A program made the translations under genes and the position numbers. Below, piece by piece: positions 33,844 through 43,187 of a DNA stretch of 64,000 nucleotides; position 1 is the first letter of the stretch; each line of letters begins with the position of its first letter. The notes beneath the pieces were generated by a model. It was not told the origin of the DNA. It worked only from the letters and a program-made list of their open reading frames with translations, and searched no databases. The stretch comes from Chryseobacterium piscicola (GTDB lineage: Bacteria > Bacteroidota > Bacteroidia > Flavobacteriales > Weeksellaceae): assembly GCF_900156685.1 (NCBI RefSeq), contig NZ_FTOJ01000005.1, positions 62,001 to 126,000 on the forward strand. The letters are read 5' to 3'.

Positions 33844-34794
33844 TTATACCGTTATACTGCTATCGATTGCCTGGTTGTTCCAAGAAATCTGTTGTACATT
33901 TTTATTTTTATCAAAAAAGAAATCTATTCTTCCCAAAAGAAGCCCCGCCCAGCCTACCTGGTTTACCAAAACATTTTTACCTTGTCTGTTCTGAAATGTT
34001 TGTGGTTCTGGTAAAAAAGTATGGGTGTGGCCGCCCAAAATCAAGTCAATATTTTCTGTTTTTGACGCTAGCATTTTATCGTTTATTTTTTCTGGTTCGT
34101 CTTTATAATCATACCCAATGTGGGAAAGACAAATCACCAAATCACATTTCTTATCGTTCTTAAGAAAATTTGAATAATGCTGTGCTACATCAATGGGGTG
34201 AGACCAAATGGTTTCCTGATATTGTTTTTTTCCAACCAAACCATCCAGCTCTATTCCAACGCCAAAAATTCCTACTTTAATTCCGTTTTTATTGAAGATT
34301 TTATAGTTTGAAGTTTTCCCGTCTAAAATAGTATTTTTAAAATCATAATTGGAACAGATAAAAGGGAATTTTGCATTAGGTAAAACCTTTAAAAATCCCT
34401 CTAAACCATTATCAAAATCATGATTTCCCATGGTGGAAGCATCATATTTCATCATAGACATGAGTTTGAATTCAAGCTCGCCTCCAAAAAAATTAAAATA
34501 TGGTGTTCCCTGAAAAATGTCTCCAGAATCAAGAAGTAAAAGATTCTTTTCTTCACTTCTTATTTTTTGAATTAAACTTGCCCTTCTCGCAAAACCACCC
34601 TGATTAGGGTTTCGTGTGTAGCTAGAATCAAAAGGTTCAATTCTGCTGTGTTGATCGTTGGTGTGAAGTATCGTTAATTTATGGGCTGAGGTAAAAGAAT
34701 TTAAATTTAATTCTTCCGCCATTACCAAATTTGGAGCTAAAGTCATCGCTAAAGTTCCTCCTGTTATCGTTTTTAAAAAACTTTTTCTATCCAT
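33844..34794 (-). CDS. Metallophosphatase (UshA N-terminal domain type), secreted
   Basis: A 316-residue 5'-nucleotidase-type phosphoesterase holding only the catalytic metal-binding half. A Tat-like signal is suggested by DRKSFLKTITGG near the start. Metal-binding motifs are ILHTNDQHSR, LDSGDIFQGT, MGNHDFDNG and LGGHTHTF. The C-terminal substrate-specificity half is encoded by the gene just upstream, so the two proteins probably form a split UshA. It overlaps that gene by 1 bp. Confidence 0.88.
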   Translation of the reverse strand: MDRKSFLKTITGGTLAMTLAPNLVMAEELNLNSFTSAHKLTILHTNDQHSRIEPFDSSYTRNPNQGGFARRASLIQKIRSEEKNLLLLDSGDIFQGTPYFNFFGGELEFKLMSMMKYDASTMGNHDFDNGLEGFLKVLPNAKFPFICSNYDFKNTILDGKTSNYKIFNKNGIKVGIFGVGIELDGLVGKKQYQETIWSHPIDVAQHYSNFLKNDKKCDLVICLSHIGYDYKDEPEKINDKMLASKTENIDLILGGHTHTFLPEPQTFQNRQGKNVLVNQVGWAGLLLGRIDFFFDKNKNVQQISWNNQAIDSSITV

Positions 34795-35549
34795 TATTTC
34801 TTCCCGATAAATTGTAAACGAATTTCCTCTTTAGGATTAATCTGCTGGTTTTTCTTAAAATATTCTATAAACAAATCTCTAAGCTTAATACCTGTAGGAA
34901 TTGATTCTCCCATTGCAAAAAACTTCATATTATCGCCACCCAAAGCCAAATAATCAGAAGTTGCAATATAATAAACTTGGTTGGGTAGAATAGGACTTCC
35001 ATTAATTAAACCTTTTGAAAGATTTCCATCTTTTGTCTCAATGTATAAATGAGAAACCGGATTGTTCTTCTGGTTTTTAGCATAATAATCAAACAAACCC
35101 TGAAGATCTGAACCTTTGAATTTTACGATAATCACTTCGTTTTCAAATGGCATTACCTCAAAAACATTTTTTAGAAGGATATCACCTTTCCCAATAGTGG
35201 TACGGATTCCCCCGATGTTGATTAATGCAGCGTCAATGTTTTTATTCAAATTGGCTTTCGCCCAAACATCGGCTCCATCAAAAGTATAATCTGCCAAAAG
35301 ATTTCCCAGATTACTGTTGTTTCCTTCTTTCGTTAAATCTACTTGCGTGTAAGAGATTTTTTGATTCATCTCTTTATTTAGCTTCTCTGTATAAGGCGCG
35401 ATAAACTTCGAGAAATTTTCATCTCCCTTTAATTCTTGGTTGATAGAAATATTCTTCTGCGTTTCCACATGAGCAACCTGCAACGAATTGGTTTTACAGG
35501 CAGTGAGGGAGAGAAGGGCAATTCCTAATAATAAGAATTTATTTTGCAT
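34794..35549 (-). CDS. 5'-nucleotidase C-terminal-domain lipoprotein
   Basis: A 251-residue lipoprotein (lipobox LLSLTACK, cysteine near residue 18) containing the UshA-type C-terminal nucleotide-binding domain. Its hallmarks include NLGNLLADYTFDGADVW, LINIGGIRTTIGKGDI, LFDYYAKN and the TSDYLALGGDNMKFF loop. With the next gene it forms a split two-protein nucleotidase, the reverse order of the usual single-chain UshA. ATG 35549 is preferred over the TTG in the promoter -7 box. Confidence 0.88.
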   Translation of the reverse strand: MQNKFLLLGIALLSLTACKTNSLQVAHVETQKNISINQELKGDENFSKFIAPYTEKLNKEMNQKISYTQVDLTKEGNNSNLGNLLADYTFDGADVWAKANLNKNIDAALINIGGIRTTIGKGDILLKNVFEVMPFENEVIIVKFKGSDLQGLFDYYAKNQKNNPVSHLYIETKDGNLSKGLINGSPILPNQVYYIATSDYLALGGDNMKFFAMGESIPTGIKLRDLFIEYFKKNQQINPKEEIRLQFIGKK

Positions 35550-35567
35550 AATTTCTTTAGTATAATG

Positions 35568-35575
35568 CAAATATA
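35568..35575 (-). promoter_or_regulatory. -7 box of the nucleotidase-porZ-recO operon
   Basis: On the minus strand TATATTTG lies 18 nt before ATG 35549. This may drive all four genes down to recO. Confidence 0.6.
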
Positions 35576-35605
35576 ATTATATGTATAATAAAATAAGATT
35601 AAAAA

Positions 35606-35637
35606 TTGTAAATTCTTGTATGAAATTATTAAATTTG
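35606..35637 (+). promoter_or_regulatory. dapA promoter
   Basis: TTG (35606-35608) and TAAATTTG (35630-35637), 21 nt apart; dapA starts 19 nt after. Confidence 0.65.
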
Positions 35638-35656
35638 GGGAAAATAATTCGAACAG

Positions 35657-36529
35657 ATGAGCATTTTAAAAGGAGTAGGTGTTGCTTTGGTAACGCCCTT
35701 TAATGAAGATTTATCCGTAGATTTCGAAAGTTTGACAAAACTCGTAGAGTACAACATCGAAAACGGAACCAGCTATTTGGTGGTATTGGGAACTACAGCG
35801 GAAGCTGCTACACTTTCTTCAGACGAGAAGAAACAAGTAGTAGAGCATATCATTAAGGTTAATAATAAACGTCTTCCATTGGTTCTAGGAATTGGCGGAA
35901 ATAATACTCTTGAAGTCAAAAAGCAAATCGAAGAAACAGATTTATCTGATTTTACTGCAGTTTTATCTGTGTCTCCATATTACAACAAACCCAATCAGGA
36001 AGGGCTTTACCAGCATTACAAAATGTTAGCTTCTACCGGAAAAAGCATCATCATTTACAATGTTCCTTCAAGAACCGGACAAAATGTTGAGGCAGAAACT
36101 ACTTTACGTTTGGCAAAAGAATTCCCGAATTTATTCTTAATTAAAGAAGCTTCACCAAATATTCTTCAGTATTTTGATATTCTAAGAAAAAAACCCGAAG
36201 GTTTCAATTTAGTTTCTGGAGATGATGAATTTACACTTCCCGTAACTTTAGCTGGTGGAGCAGGAGTTATTTCTGTTATAGGACAAGGGTATCCGAAAGA
36301 ATTTTCAACGATGGTTCAGCTGGCTTTTGATAAAAAAGTGGATGAAGCGTATGAAATTCACAATCAATTGGTTGACATCACAAGATTGATTTTCGCAGAA
36401 GGAAACCCGTGCGGAATTAAAGTGATCTTGGCTGAAAAAGGTTTGATTAAAAACTATCTGAGGCTTCCATTAGTTCCTGCATCCGAGGGACTTTATGCGA
36501 AAATTAAAGCTGAAATGGCGAAAATTTAA
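35657..36529 (+). CDS. dapA: 4-hydroxy-tetrahydrodipicolinate synthase
   Basis: Condenses pyruvate with aspartate semialdehyde in the lysine/diaminopimelate route. The 290-residue (beta/alpha)8 chain shows GVGVALVTPF, LVVLGTTAEAATL, the active-site tyrosine in SVSPYYNKPNQEG, and the Schiff-base lysine in NLFLIKEASPN. The GDDEFTLPVTLAGGAGVISV motif follows. A terminator lies about 30 bp downstream. Confidence 0.96.
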   Translation: MSILKGVGVALVTPFNEDLSVDFESLTKLVEYNIENGTSYLVVLGTTAEAATLSSDEKKQVVEHIIKVNNKRLPLVLGIGGNNTLEVKKQIEETDLSDFTAVLSVSPYYNKPNQEGLYQHYKMLASTGKSIIIYNVPSRTGQNVEAETTLRLAKEFPNLFLIKEASPNILQYFDILRKKPEGFNLVSGDDEFTLPVTLAGGAGVISVIGQGYPKEFSTMVQLAFDKKVDEAYEIHNQLVDITRLIFAEGNPCGIKVILAEKGLIKNYLRLPLVPASEGLYAKIKAEMAKI

Positions 36530-36556
36530 TTAAATAATTAAGTTCTATAAAATATT

Positions 36557-36589
36557 AAAAGTGAAAGACTCAATGTTTTTCACTTTTTT
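36557..36589 (+). terminator. Terminator after dapA
   Basis: AAAAGTGAAA pairs with TTTCACTTTT and is followed by TT; stem 10 bp. Confidence 0.8.
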
Positions 36590-36741
36590 AATCTAAAAAA
36601 TTTAACTGCAATTTTTTTACATATAAGTTACTTGAAGTGATTGATTCGAATGTTTAGAAGAACACATTTAGTTAGTAAAAATTTTTGATTTCTTTCTTAG
36701 GGGTTCTCATGTGAAAAAAAATACATAATAATTATTCAGAA

Positions 36742-37242
36742 ATGAAACTAATTAAAGCAACAGAAAAAAACATTCCCTTGATTCAGGATTTAGCAAAAAG
36801 GTCGTGGGAAAATGCATACGCAGATATTCTTTCACAAGAACAAATGCATTTCATGCTCAATACAATGTATTCTGAAGCTGAAATTTCAGAACATTTAAAA
36901 AATCCAAATTATCATTACTATCTAGTTTTTGACGAAGTTTTAAATTTATTTGATGGGTTTTTAGGCTACGAAAATCATTACGAAAACCAGACAACAAAGC
37001 TTCACCGAATTTATCTCGTTCCAGAAAGTAAAGGAAAAGGTTTAGGCAAAAAAACGCTAGAATTTCTCAATAAAAAGGTGAAAGAAAGTGGAGATAGCAG
37101 AATTATTTTAAATGTAAACAAATACAATTCCGCACAAAAATTTTACCAATCTCAAGGTTATAAAATCTATGATGAAGGTGTTTTTGACATTGGAAATGGC
37201 TATGTGATGGATGATTTTTTGATGGAAATTCTCTTAAAATAA
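36742..37242 (+). CDS. GNAT-family N-acetyltransferase
   Basis: A 166-residue acetyltransferase. The acetyl-CoA loop motif is LVPESKGKGLGKKTLEFL (Q/R-x-x-G-x-G/A), preceded by HRIYLVP and followed by ILNVNKYNSAQKFYQSQGYK, the usual C-terminal part. Substrate not predictable. It is followed after 9 bp by a secreted protein of unknown function. Confidence 0.9.
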   Translation: MKLIKATEKNIPLIQDLAKRSWENAYADILSQEQMHFMLNTMYSEAEISEHLKNPNYHYYLVFDEVLNLFDGFLGYENHYENQTTKLHRIYLVPESKGKGLGKKTLEFLNKKVKESGDSRIILNVNKYNSAQKFYQSQGYKIYDEGVFDIGNGYVMDDFLMEILLK

Positions 37243-37251
37243 AAATCTGTT

Positions 37252-37914
37252 ATGAAACATTTATTTTTAGTTATAGCAGTTTTCGTCTTCAATAATTGTT
37301 TTTCGCAAAATGATTTGGAACTTAAAATAATTAATGATACGATCAAGAAAGTTTCAAAATTTGATAACAATAACATTGTTTATGCTCTGAAAAATAATTC
37401 GAATAAAACTTATTTAATTATTTTAGATAGTGATGAATTCAATGAAGATGGGGAGTATCATGTAGAGCGACAGTTTGTTGGATTACCTGATTATTATATT
37501 TTTGAAAAGAAAACCTTGCTACCTGTGCAGCACGCATTTCATAATGGTGAAAATGAATTTAAAGTTGATAAAAATAGCAGTGATTTTAAAAAATTCAGGC
37601 AATCATATTCTAAATTTTTTAGCCATCAAGATTTGGAAATTGCGTTTCGAATCAGCAAAAAGATTGTGAAACTAAAACCACAAGAGGAAAAATATTTTTC
37701 AACTAGAGTAAATTTTCCAGCTTATAAAAGAAGATTTATCGATTTGAAAAACAAATCTGAATATTATTTTCAAATCAGTCTGCAGACTCCAAAAGAGATT
37801 GTTGAAAAATATTATCAACCTATTAGAAATATAAATAATAAGGATTCTATATTTGTGGGACAGATATTTTCGAATAAAATTCCTTTAATTTACAAGGTTT
37901 ACAATGATAAATAA
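37252..37914 (+). CDS. Secreted protein of unknown function
   Basis: A 220-residue protein with an N-terminal hydrophobic signal (LFLVIAVFVFNNCFSQ, cleavage likely after SQ). The mature part is charged, with no membrane segment. Segments include YALKNNSNKTYLIILD and KYFSTRVNFPAYKRRFIDLK, suggestive of a beta-sandwich, but I recognise no family. It follows the GNAT gene by 9 bp. Confidence 0.78.
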   Translation: MKHLFLVIAVFVFNNCFSQNDLELKIINDTIKKVSKFDNNNIVYALKNNSNKTYLIILDSDEFNEDGEYHVERQFVGLPDYYIFEKKTLLPVQHAFHNGENEFKVDKNSSDFKKFRQSYSKFFSHQDLEIAFRISKKIVKLKPQEEKYFSTRVNFPAYKRRFIDLKNKSEYYFQISLQTPKEIVEKYYQPIRNINNKDSIFVGQIFSNKIPLIYKVYNDK

Positions 37915-37923
37915 CTGCAGTTT

Positions 37924-38289
37924 TTACTTTTTATTTAAGTTTTCTAAATATCTTTTTTTACAGGAATCAAATTTCCAATAATTACCAGTATTTAACTTGG
38001 TATCATTAAATTTAGTCCAAGACTTGCCTTCTCCAATATATTTTCTATCCTCAAAACCTATATAATTTTCATAAATATCAAAACCAACTTCTGAATAGTG
38101 AACAATTAAAAAATTGGAAATTTGAAGTTTTTCAATAATGTCCAAAATATATAAATCTTCGAAAGTGTTTACTCGGTTACAGATATCTTCTAAATATCCA
38201 CTTTCCAAATCATCTGAATAAAATTCTTTAAAAAACGCTTCAAAAATTTTATCAAAAGAACTCTCTTCAAGGCAAATGTCTTCAATCAT
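37924..38289 (-). CDS. Unknown protein; frame continues upstream without a start codon
   Basis: From ATG 38289 the frame encodes 121 residues, acidic and phenylalanine/isoleucine-rich, of no family I recognise. Reading upstream, the same frame continues with clearly protein-like sequence for 47 more codons to 38430. That extension includes DVPHFYEENFLIIPTDDD and RITLIITKDE, and no ATG, GTG or TTG occurs before the recG stop codon (38435-38437). Either the start codon was lost and the gene is decaying, or an unusual start is used. Confidence 0.55.
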   Translation of the reverse strand: MIEDICLEESSFDKIFEAFFKEFYSDDLESGYLEDICNRVNTFEDLYILDIIEKLQISNFLIVHYSEVGFDIYENYIGFEDRKYIGEGKSWTKFNDTKLNTGNYWKFDSCKKRYLENLNKK

Positions 38290-38434
38290 TTTTGCTTCCC
38301 ATCCATCATCATCGGTCGGGATAATTAAAAAATTCTCTTCATAAAAGTGAGGAACATCAATAAAAAGTGTATTTATTTCATCTTTAGTGATGATTAGTGT
38401 AATTCTATGTGCTATTGTTGTGATGAAATTAAAT

Positions 38435-40519
38435 TTACGAAATCTTACTCCACTTATTTTTCCCTTTATAATACTGCAGATAGTAATTTTTTATAATCTG
38501 ATGCTCAGTTTTCGCCAGCAAAGGGTCGGTTTCCAGAATTTTTTCAACCAGACTTTTGGTGTTTTTAATAATCGCGGAGTCATTCACCAAATCCAGTCTT
38601 TTAAAGTCAACAACACCACTTTGTTGTGTTCCCAAAATATCGCCGGGTCCACGCAGTTGCATATCTACTTCCGAAATTTTGAAACCATCATTGGTTTCCG
38701 TCATGGTTTTAATTCTCGTTCGGCTATCAGCTGTTAACTTATCCGAAGTCATTAGGATACAATAACTCTGCTCGCCACCTCTTCCTACACGCCCGCGCAA
38801 CTGATGAAGCTGAGATAAGCCAAATCTTTCTGAACTTTCAATGACCATCACAGAAGCATTTGGAACGTTTACGCCTACTTCAATTACCGTTGTTGCAACC
38901 ATAATCTGAGATTTTCCTGATGCGAAATAATTCATGGCAGCATCTTTTTCGTCTGCTTTCATTTTCCCGTGAAGCATTGTGACGTTGTAATTGGAGAAAT
39001 TATCCATCACACTTTCCAGGCCTTCCATTAGGTTTTTGTAATCCAACGTTTCAGATTCTTCAATTAACGGATAAACGAAATAAATTTGCCTGCCTTTACG
39101 AATTTCTTCATGACAGAAATTGTAAACATAAGCACGATCTTTTTCTCTTCTGTGAGCCGTTATAATCGGTTTTCTACCAACCGGCATTTCATCAATCACA
39201 GAAACATCCAAATCAGAATAAAAGCTCATTGCCAAAGTCCTCGGGATCGGTGTTGCCGTCATAACCAAAATGTGTGGGGGAATTCTATTTTTTGCCCAAA
39301 GTTTTGCTCTTTGCGCTACTCCAAATCTATGTTGCTCGTCGATAATAGCAAGGCCGAGGTTTTTGAACTTTACTTTATCTTCCAAAACAGCGTGAGTTCC
39401 TATTAAAATTGAAAGCTCGCCGTTTTCTAGCTCTTCATGAATGATTTTTCTTGCAGAAGCTTTCACAGAACCGGTGAGAATATTGACTTTAATTTCAGTG
39501 TCTTTCAGTAAATCTTTGATGCCAGCATAATGTTGCTGAGCGAGAATTTCAGTAGGAGCCATCAGACAGCTTTGGAAACCGTTATCTAGAGCAATCAACA
39601 TTGTAAGTAAAGCAACCATTGTTTTTCCAGAACCCACATCGCCTTGCAAAAGTCTGTTCATTTGGATAGGCTTTTTCATATCCAATCTAATTTCCTTTAA
39701 AACTCTTTTTTGTGCATTCGTGAGTTCAAAAGGAAGGTGGTTTTCGTAAAAATTAGTGAAATAATCGCCCACGATGGGGAAGGAGTTCCCTTGTGATTTT
39801 GCTTTGTGATGAGCCTTTTTTAAGCCAAAACCTAACTGAAAAAAGAAAGATTCTTCAAATTTTAAACGATAATCTGCCTTTTCAAAATACTGCTGGTTTT
39901 TTGGAAAGTGGATGTTGAGAAATGTATGCTGTCTAGACAAAAACTGATAATGACGAATCATATACTCCGGAAGATTTTCCTGAATGAGATTGGGGATTTC
40001 TTTGCAAATGTTTTTTAAAACATTCTGGAAGAATTTCTGAGTTAAACCACGCTTGCTGAGTTTTTCTGAGCTTGGATAAATGGGTTTTAATCTCGTTTCG
40101 GCTTCCTTGTTTTCTTCGGCTTCTATTTCCGGATGAGGCATCGAAAATTGACTGTTGAATGCATTGATTTTACCAAAAATAAAAACTTCTTTATTCAAAG
40201 GAATTTGTTCTTTGAGCCATTTGGAATACTGAAACCAAACCAGATCCATCGATCCGGTGTGATCATTAAATTTTGCCGAAAGTCTTTTTATTTTTCCCGT
40301 CTGAATTTCTTGAAGAGCAGTGATTTTACCCTTCAACTGAACTTCAATATTGCTTTCCTGAAGCATTGAAACCGTAAATATTTTGCTTTTGTCTAAATAT
40401 CTGATAGGGTAGAAGTTCAGGAAATCTTCCACAATAGAAATTCCCAACACATTTTTGATGAGCTTGGCACGTTCGGAACCGATTCCTTTTATGAATTCTA
40501 TGGAAGTTTCTAAAGTCAA
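38435..40519 (-). CDS. recG: ATP-dependent DNA helicase RecG
   Basis: Branch-migration helicase that regresses stalled forks and processes Holliday junctions. The 694 residues begin with the wedge/OB domain (DHTGSMDLVWFQYSKWLKEQ). They include the Walker A LLQGDVGSGKTMVAL, the DEQH box LAIIDEQHRFGV, MTATPIPRTLAM, VATTVIEVGVNVPNA and the C-terminal QLRGRVGRG and MQLRGPGDILGTQQSG motifs. The start is TTG 40519: no ATG occurs nearby, and the domain begins immediately. Confidence 0.96.
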   Translation of the reverse strand: MTLETSIEFIKGIGSERAKLIKNVLGISIVEDFLNFYPIRYLDKSKIFTVSMLQESNIEVQLKGKITALQEIQTGKIKRLSAKFNDHTGSMDLVWFQYSKWLKEQIPLNKEVFIFGKINAFNSQFSMPHPEIEAEENKEAETRLKPIYPSSEKLSKRGLTQKFFQNVLKNICKEIPNLIQENLPEYMIRHYQFLSRQHTFLNIHFPKNQQYFEKADYRLKFEESFFFQLGFGLKKAHHKAKSQGNSFPIVGDYFTNFYENHLPFELTNAQKRVLKEIRLDMKKPIQMNRLLQGDVGSGKTMVALLTMLIALDNGFQSCLMAPTEILAQQHYAGIKDLLKDTEIKVNILTGSVKASARKIIHEELENGELSILIGTHAVLEDKVKFKNLGLAIIDEQHRFGVAQRAKLWAKNRIPPHILVMTATPIPRTLAMSFYSDLDVSVIDEMPVGRKPIITAHRREKDRAYVYNFCHEEIRKGRQIYFVYPLIEESETLDYKNLMEGLESVMDNFSNYNVTMLHGKMKADEKDAAMNYFASGKSQIMVATTVIEVGVNVPNASVMVIESSERFGLSQLHQLRGRVGRGGEQSYCILMTSDKLTADSRTRIKTMTETNDGFKISEVDMQLRGPGDILGTQQSGVVDFKRLDLVNDSAIIKNTKSLVEKILETDPLLAKTEHQIIKNYYLQYYKGKNKWSKIS

Positions 40520-40557
40520 TGGGAAAATAAGATGCGAATTTCGGGAAAATTTTAGAA

Positions 40558-40588
40558 ATAAAAAAAGCTTTCGATTTTGAAAGCCTTG
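40558..40588 (-). terminator. Terminator after the thioredoxin gene (minus strand)
   Basis: AAGGCTTTC pairs with GAAAGCTTT (one G-U) and is followed on the minus strand by a T-run. Confidence 0.65.
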
Positions 40589-40761
40589 ATTGTTTTATGT
40601 CTCTCGCAGATGAAGCTGATAGAGTGGGTTTTTCTTATTAATTCAGAAGATTTATTTGCCAGGAATACTTAAATATTTCTAAAAAAATGTTACAATAAAT
40701 CTAATTCATGCATTCGTGGTAATTTATAGCTAAAAGCAAACAGCCATTTGCTAAAAGCCAG

Positions 40762-41295
40762 CTACTCTTTTATTTTAGACTTAAATTTCTTCTGATAATC
40801 TTCCCATTCTCCCTGAGACTTAAATTTTTTATGTAAATCGTTTGAAATAAAAACCAAATAAGGCTCTAGCTCTTTTGCAGTTAATTCGCCTTGCAACATG
40901 GTAATGGGGCGACCTGTTTCATCTAGCAAAGCAGTTGTGGGAACTGCATTAACGTTCATAAACTCTGTGAATTCATGAAGAGAATTTTTTCCTCTTTTGT
41001 GAGAAATGTTCTCATTTGAAAATTTTCTACCAAAAACCTCTATTGTTTTTTTGTATTCTGCATTAAACTTTACAGGATAGTAATTTGAATTCAGAATATC
41101 GTAAATCACGGCATTTCCATACGTTTTTTTGTCCATGATTTTGCATGGTCCGCACCAATCTGCGTAGAAGTCGATGAGTATTTTTTTAGGTTCAGTTTTC
41201 TGAGCTTCAAGAGCTTCTTCAATTGTCATCCATTTTACCTGTGCAAAATTGAAACTGATAAAAAAAAGAAAAACTAGGATGGATATTTTTTTCAT
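40762..41295 (-). CDS. Secreted thioredoxin-family protein
   Basis: A 177-residue exported thioredoxin-fold protein. The signal peptide is ILVFLFFISFNFAQ, and the thioredoxin domain has the active-site WCGPC in DFYADWCGPCKIM, followed by the cis-proline region AVPTTALLD. It probably reduces disulfides or matures proteins outside the cytoplasm. It lies about 30 bp after the POT transporter gene on the same strand and may be cotranscribed. Confidence 0.9.
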   Translation of the reverse strand: MKKISILVFLFFISFNFAQVKWMTIEEALEAQKTEPKKILIDFYADWCGPCKIMDKKTYGNAVIYDILNSNYYPVKFNAEYKKTIEVFGRKFSNENISHKRGKNSLHEFTEFMNVNAVPTTALLDETGRPITMLQGELTAKELEPYLVFISNDLHKKFKSQGEWEDYQKKFKSKIKE

Positions 41296-41325
41296 GATAT
41301 GGTATTTGTACAGGTATCTATTGTT

Positions 41326-43155
41326 CTATTTAACTTCCTGCATCAATTTTTTAACTAAAGGTGATATCAAAATTAATACCACACCGGCAATCACGGCATA
41401 CAATGCTAATTGTTTGTAACCTTCTGTATATGTAATTAATGCATCGTAATTGGTAGAGCCTTCTTTGGCAGTTGCTAGCCCCGCGCCGATGATTCCTGCT
41501 ACGTATTGCCCGTAGGCGGAGGCGAGAAACCACAGTCCCATCATCATTCCCTGAAGATTTTTGGTGGAAAGCTTAGTCATAATTGAGAGCCCTATAGGAG
41601 ATAAGCAAAGTTCTCCCAAAGTGATAACCAATAAAGCAATTGTAAAGAAATTCAATGAGGTAATTCCTCGTAAATCTGCAAAGAATTTGGTTGCAAAAAG
41701 TACATAATATCCTAATCCTAAAAAGATAAATCCGAGTCCGAATTTGATAATCGTATTGGGCTCTATTTTTCTTTTGCTCATCCAGATCCACAACAAACCA
41801 ATCAGAGGAGCGAGGAAAATAATAAAGAATGCGCCTCCGGAATTATTAACACCATTCGGGTCTAATCCTAAAAGATCTTTATTTAAATTTTTTGCAGCGA
41901 AAATACTTAATGAGCCGCCACTTTGCTCATAGATTCCCCAAAACAATATTGAAAACAAGATGAAAACTAAAGCTGCATATAGTTTTTTTATATTGGGGTT
42001 CAACGTTTTTTCGGTATTAATTTCTGATATTCCATAGTTATTTTCGGCACTATTTCCTTTTTTAAAGAGTAAATAGATTCCGTAAAAAGGAATTAGTTGA
42101 TACCATCCGCTAAGATTTATGTCGTGGCATCTTTTAGTTTGAAAAACAATATAGAACCATGAAAGCGGAATTAATGGTAGGCAGTACAACCAATTTAATT
42201 TATAATAACTGTAAAATATGATGGATAAATAAATTATTGAAAATAATAAATAGTTAAGTATATATTTTTCACGTGATAATCTACCTTTTAAACTATATGG
42301 ATTTTTATATTTATCATCATTAATTCTTGAAAATTCGTAGAATAAATAGAAGATTGTTAAAGGTCCAACGGTCCACATAAAGTAATCTGTGTATTCTGGA
42401 ACTGAAACCATTTTCATGATAATCGGAATAAATAGTAATGATAAAATATACACTCCATACTCTTTGTACTTTGGCATAGGTGAAGATTTGACTTCGTTGT
42501 CAGGATGTCCTGGCTGAAGCCCGATTGTTCCTAAGCTTTTTTGAGTAAAAACAAAATTAATTAAACTAATCACCATTACAATTGCAGCCAAACCGAAAGC
42601 AACATTCCATCTCATACTTTTTGAAATAATACTTTCGAATAGCTCACCTTTTCCTATTGCAATACATAAATACCCACCTAATAATGCTCCAAGATTAATT
42701 CCGGCATAAAAAAGTGAAAAACCTGCGTCGGCTCTTGAGTCGTTTGGTTTGTAAAGTTGGCCAACCATCGAGGAAATATTGGGTTTGAAAAAACCAGTTC
42801 CTACAACCGTAAAAGCAATTCCTAGAAAGAAAAATTGATGCGGATCTGTGGCTAAAATTAAACTTCCAACAATCATCAAGAGTCCGCCCCAGAAAAGTGA
42901 TTTTCTGAAACCTAAAATTTTATCTGCGAAAAGTCCACCAACAAAAGTGAAAGCGTAAACAAAAGCCTGAGTAGCACCATATTGGAGGTTGGCTTCTTTT
43001 TCGTGGAAATTGAGCTGTGAAATCATAAAGAAAACCAGCATTCCGCGCATTCCGTAGAAGCAGAAACGTTCCCACATTTCGGAAAAGAAAAGTGACCAGA
43101 TTTGCTTTGGATATTTTCCTTTAAAATTCTGTATCTCGTCTAGCGTTAGATTCAT
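41326..43155 (-). CDS. POT-family peptide transporter with inserted DUF805-like domain
   Basis: Proton-coupled oligopeptide transporter of 609 residues. The E-x-x-E-R motif is FFSEMWERFCFYGMRG, and FTVVGTGFFKPNISSMVGQLY and GELCLSPIGLS are typical. Unlike its two neighbours, it carries an extra membrane domain at about residues 285-378, with GRLSREKYILNYLLF, then KRCHDINLSGWYQL and GNSAENNYGI. This matches the DUF805 (YhaH-like) signature. It sits in the middle of the protein between the two transporter halves, where POT proteins often have extra helices, so it is a domain insertion. Confidence 0.9.
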   Translation of the reverse strand: MNLTLDEIQNFKGKYPKQIWSLFFSEMWERFCFYGMRGMLVFFMISQLNFHEKEANLQYGATQAFVYAFTFVGGLFADKILGFRKSLFWGGLLMIVGSLILATDPHQFFFLGIAFTVVGTGFFKPNISSMVGQLYKPNDSRADAGFSLFYAGINLGALLGGYLCIAIGKGELFESIISKSMRWNVAFGLAAIVMVISLINFVFTQKSLGTIGLQPGHPDNEVKSSPMPKYKEYGVYILSLLFIPIIMKMVSVPEYTDYFMWTVGPLTIFYLFYEFSRINDDKYKNPYSLKGRLSREKYILNYLLFSIIYLSIIFYSYYKLNWLYCLPLIPLSWFYIVFQTKRCHDINLSGWYQLIPFYGIYLLFKKGNSAENNYGISEINTEKTLNPNIKKLYAALVFILFSILFWGIYEQSGGSLSIFAAKNLNKDLLGLDPNGVNNSGGAFFIIFLAPLIGLLWIWMSKRKIEPNTIIKFGLGFIFLGLGYYVLFATKFFADLRGITSLNFFTIALLVITLGELCLSPIGLSIMTKLSTKNLQGMMMGLWFLASAYGQYVAGIIGAGLATAKEGSTNYDALITYTEGYKQLALYAVIAGVVLILISPLVKKLMQEVK

Positions 43156-43187
43156 AAGTAATGGGTAATATGTAATTTTGAAATATA

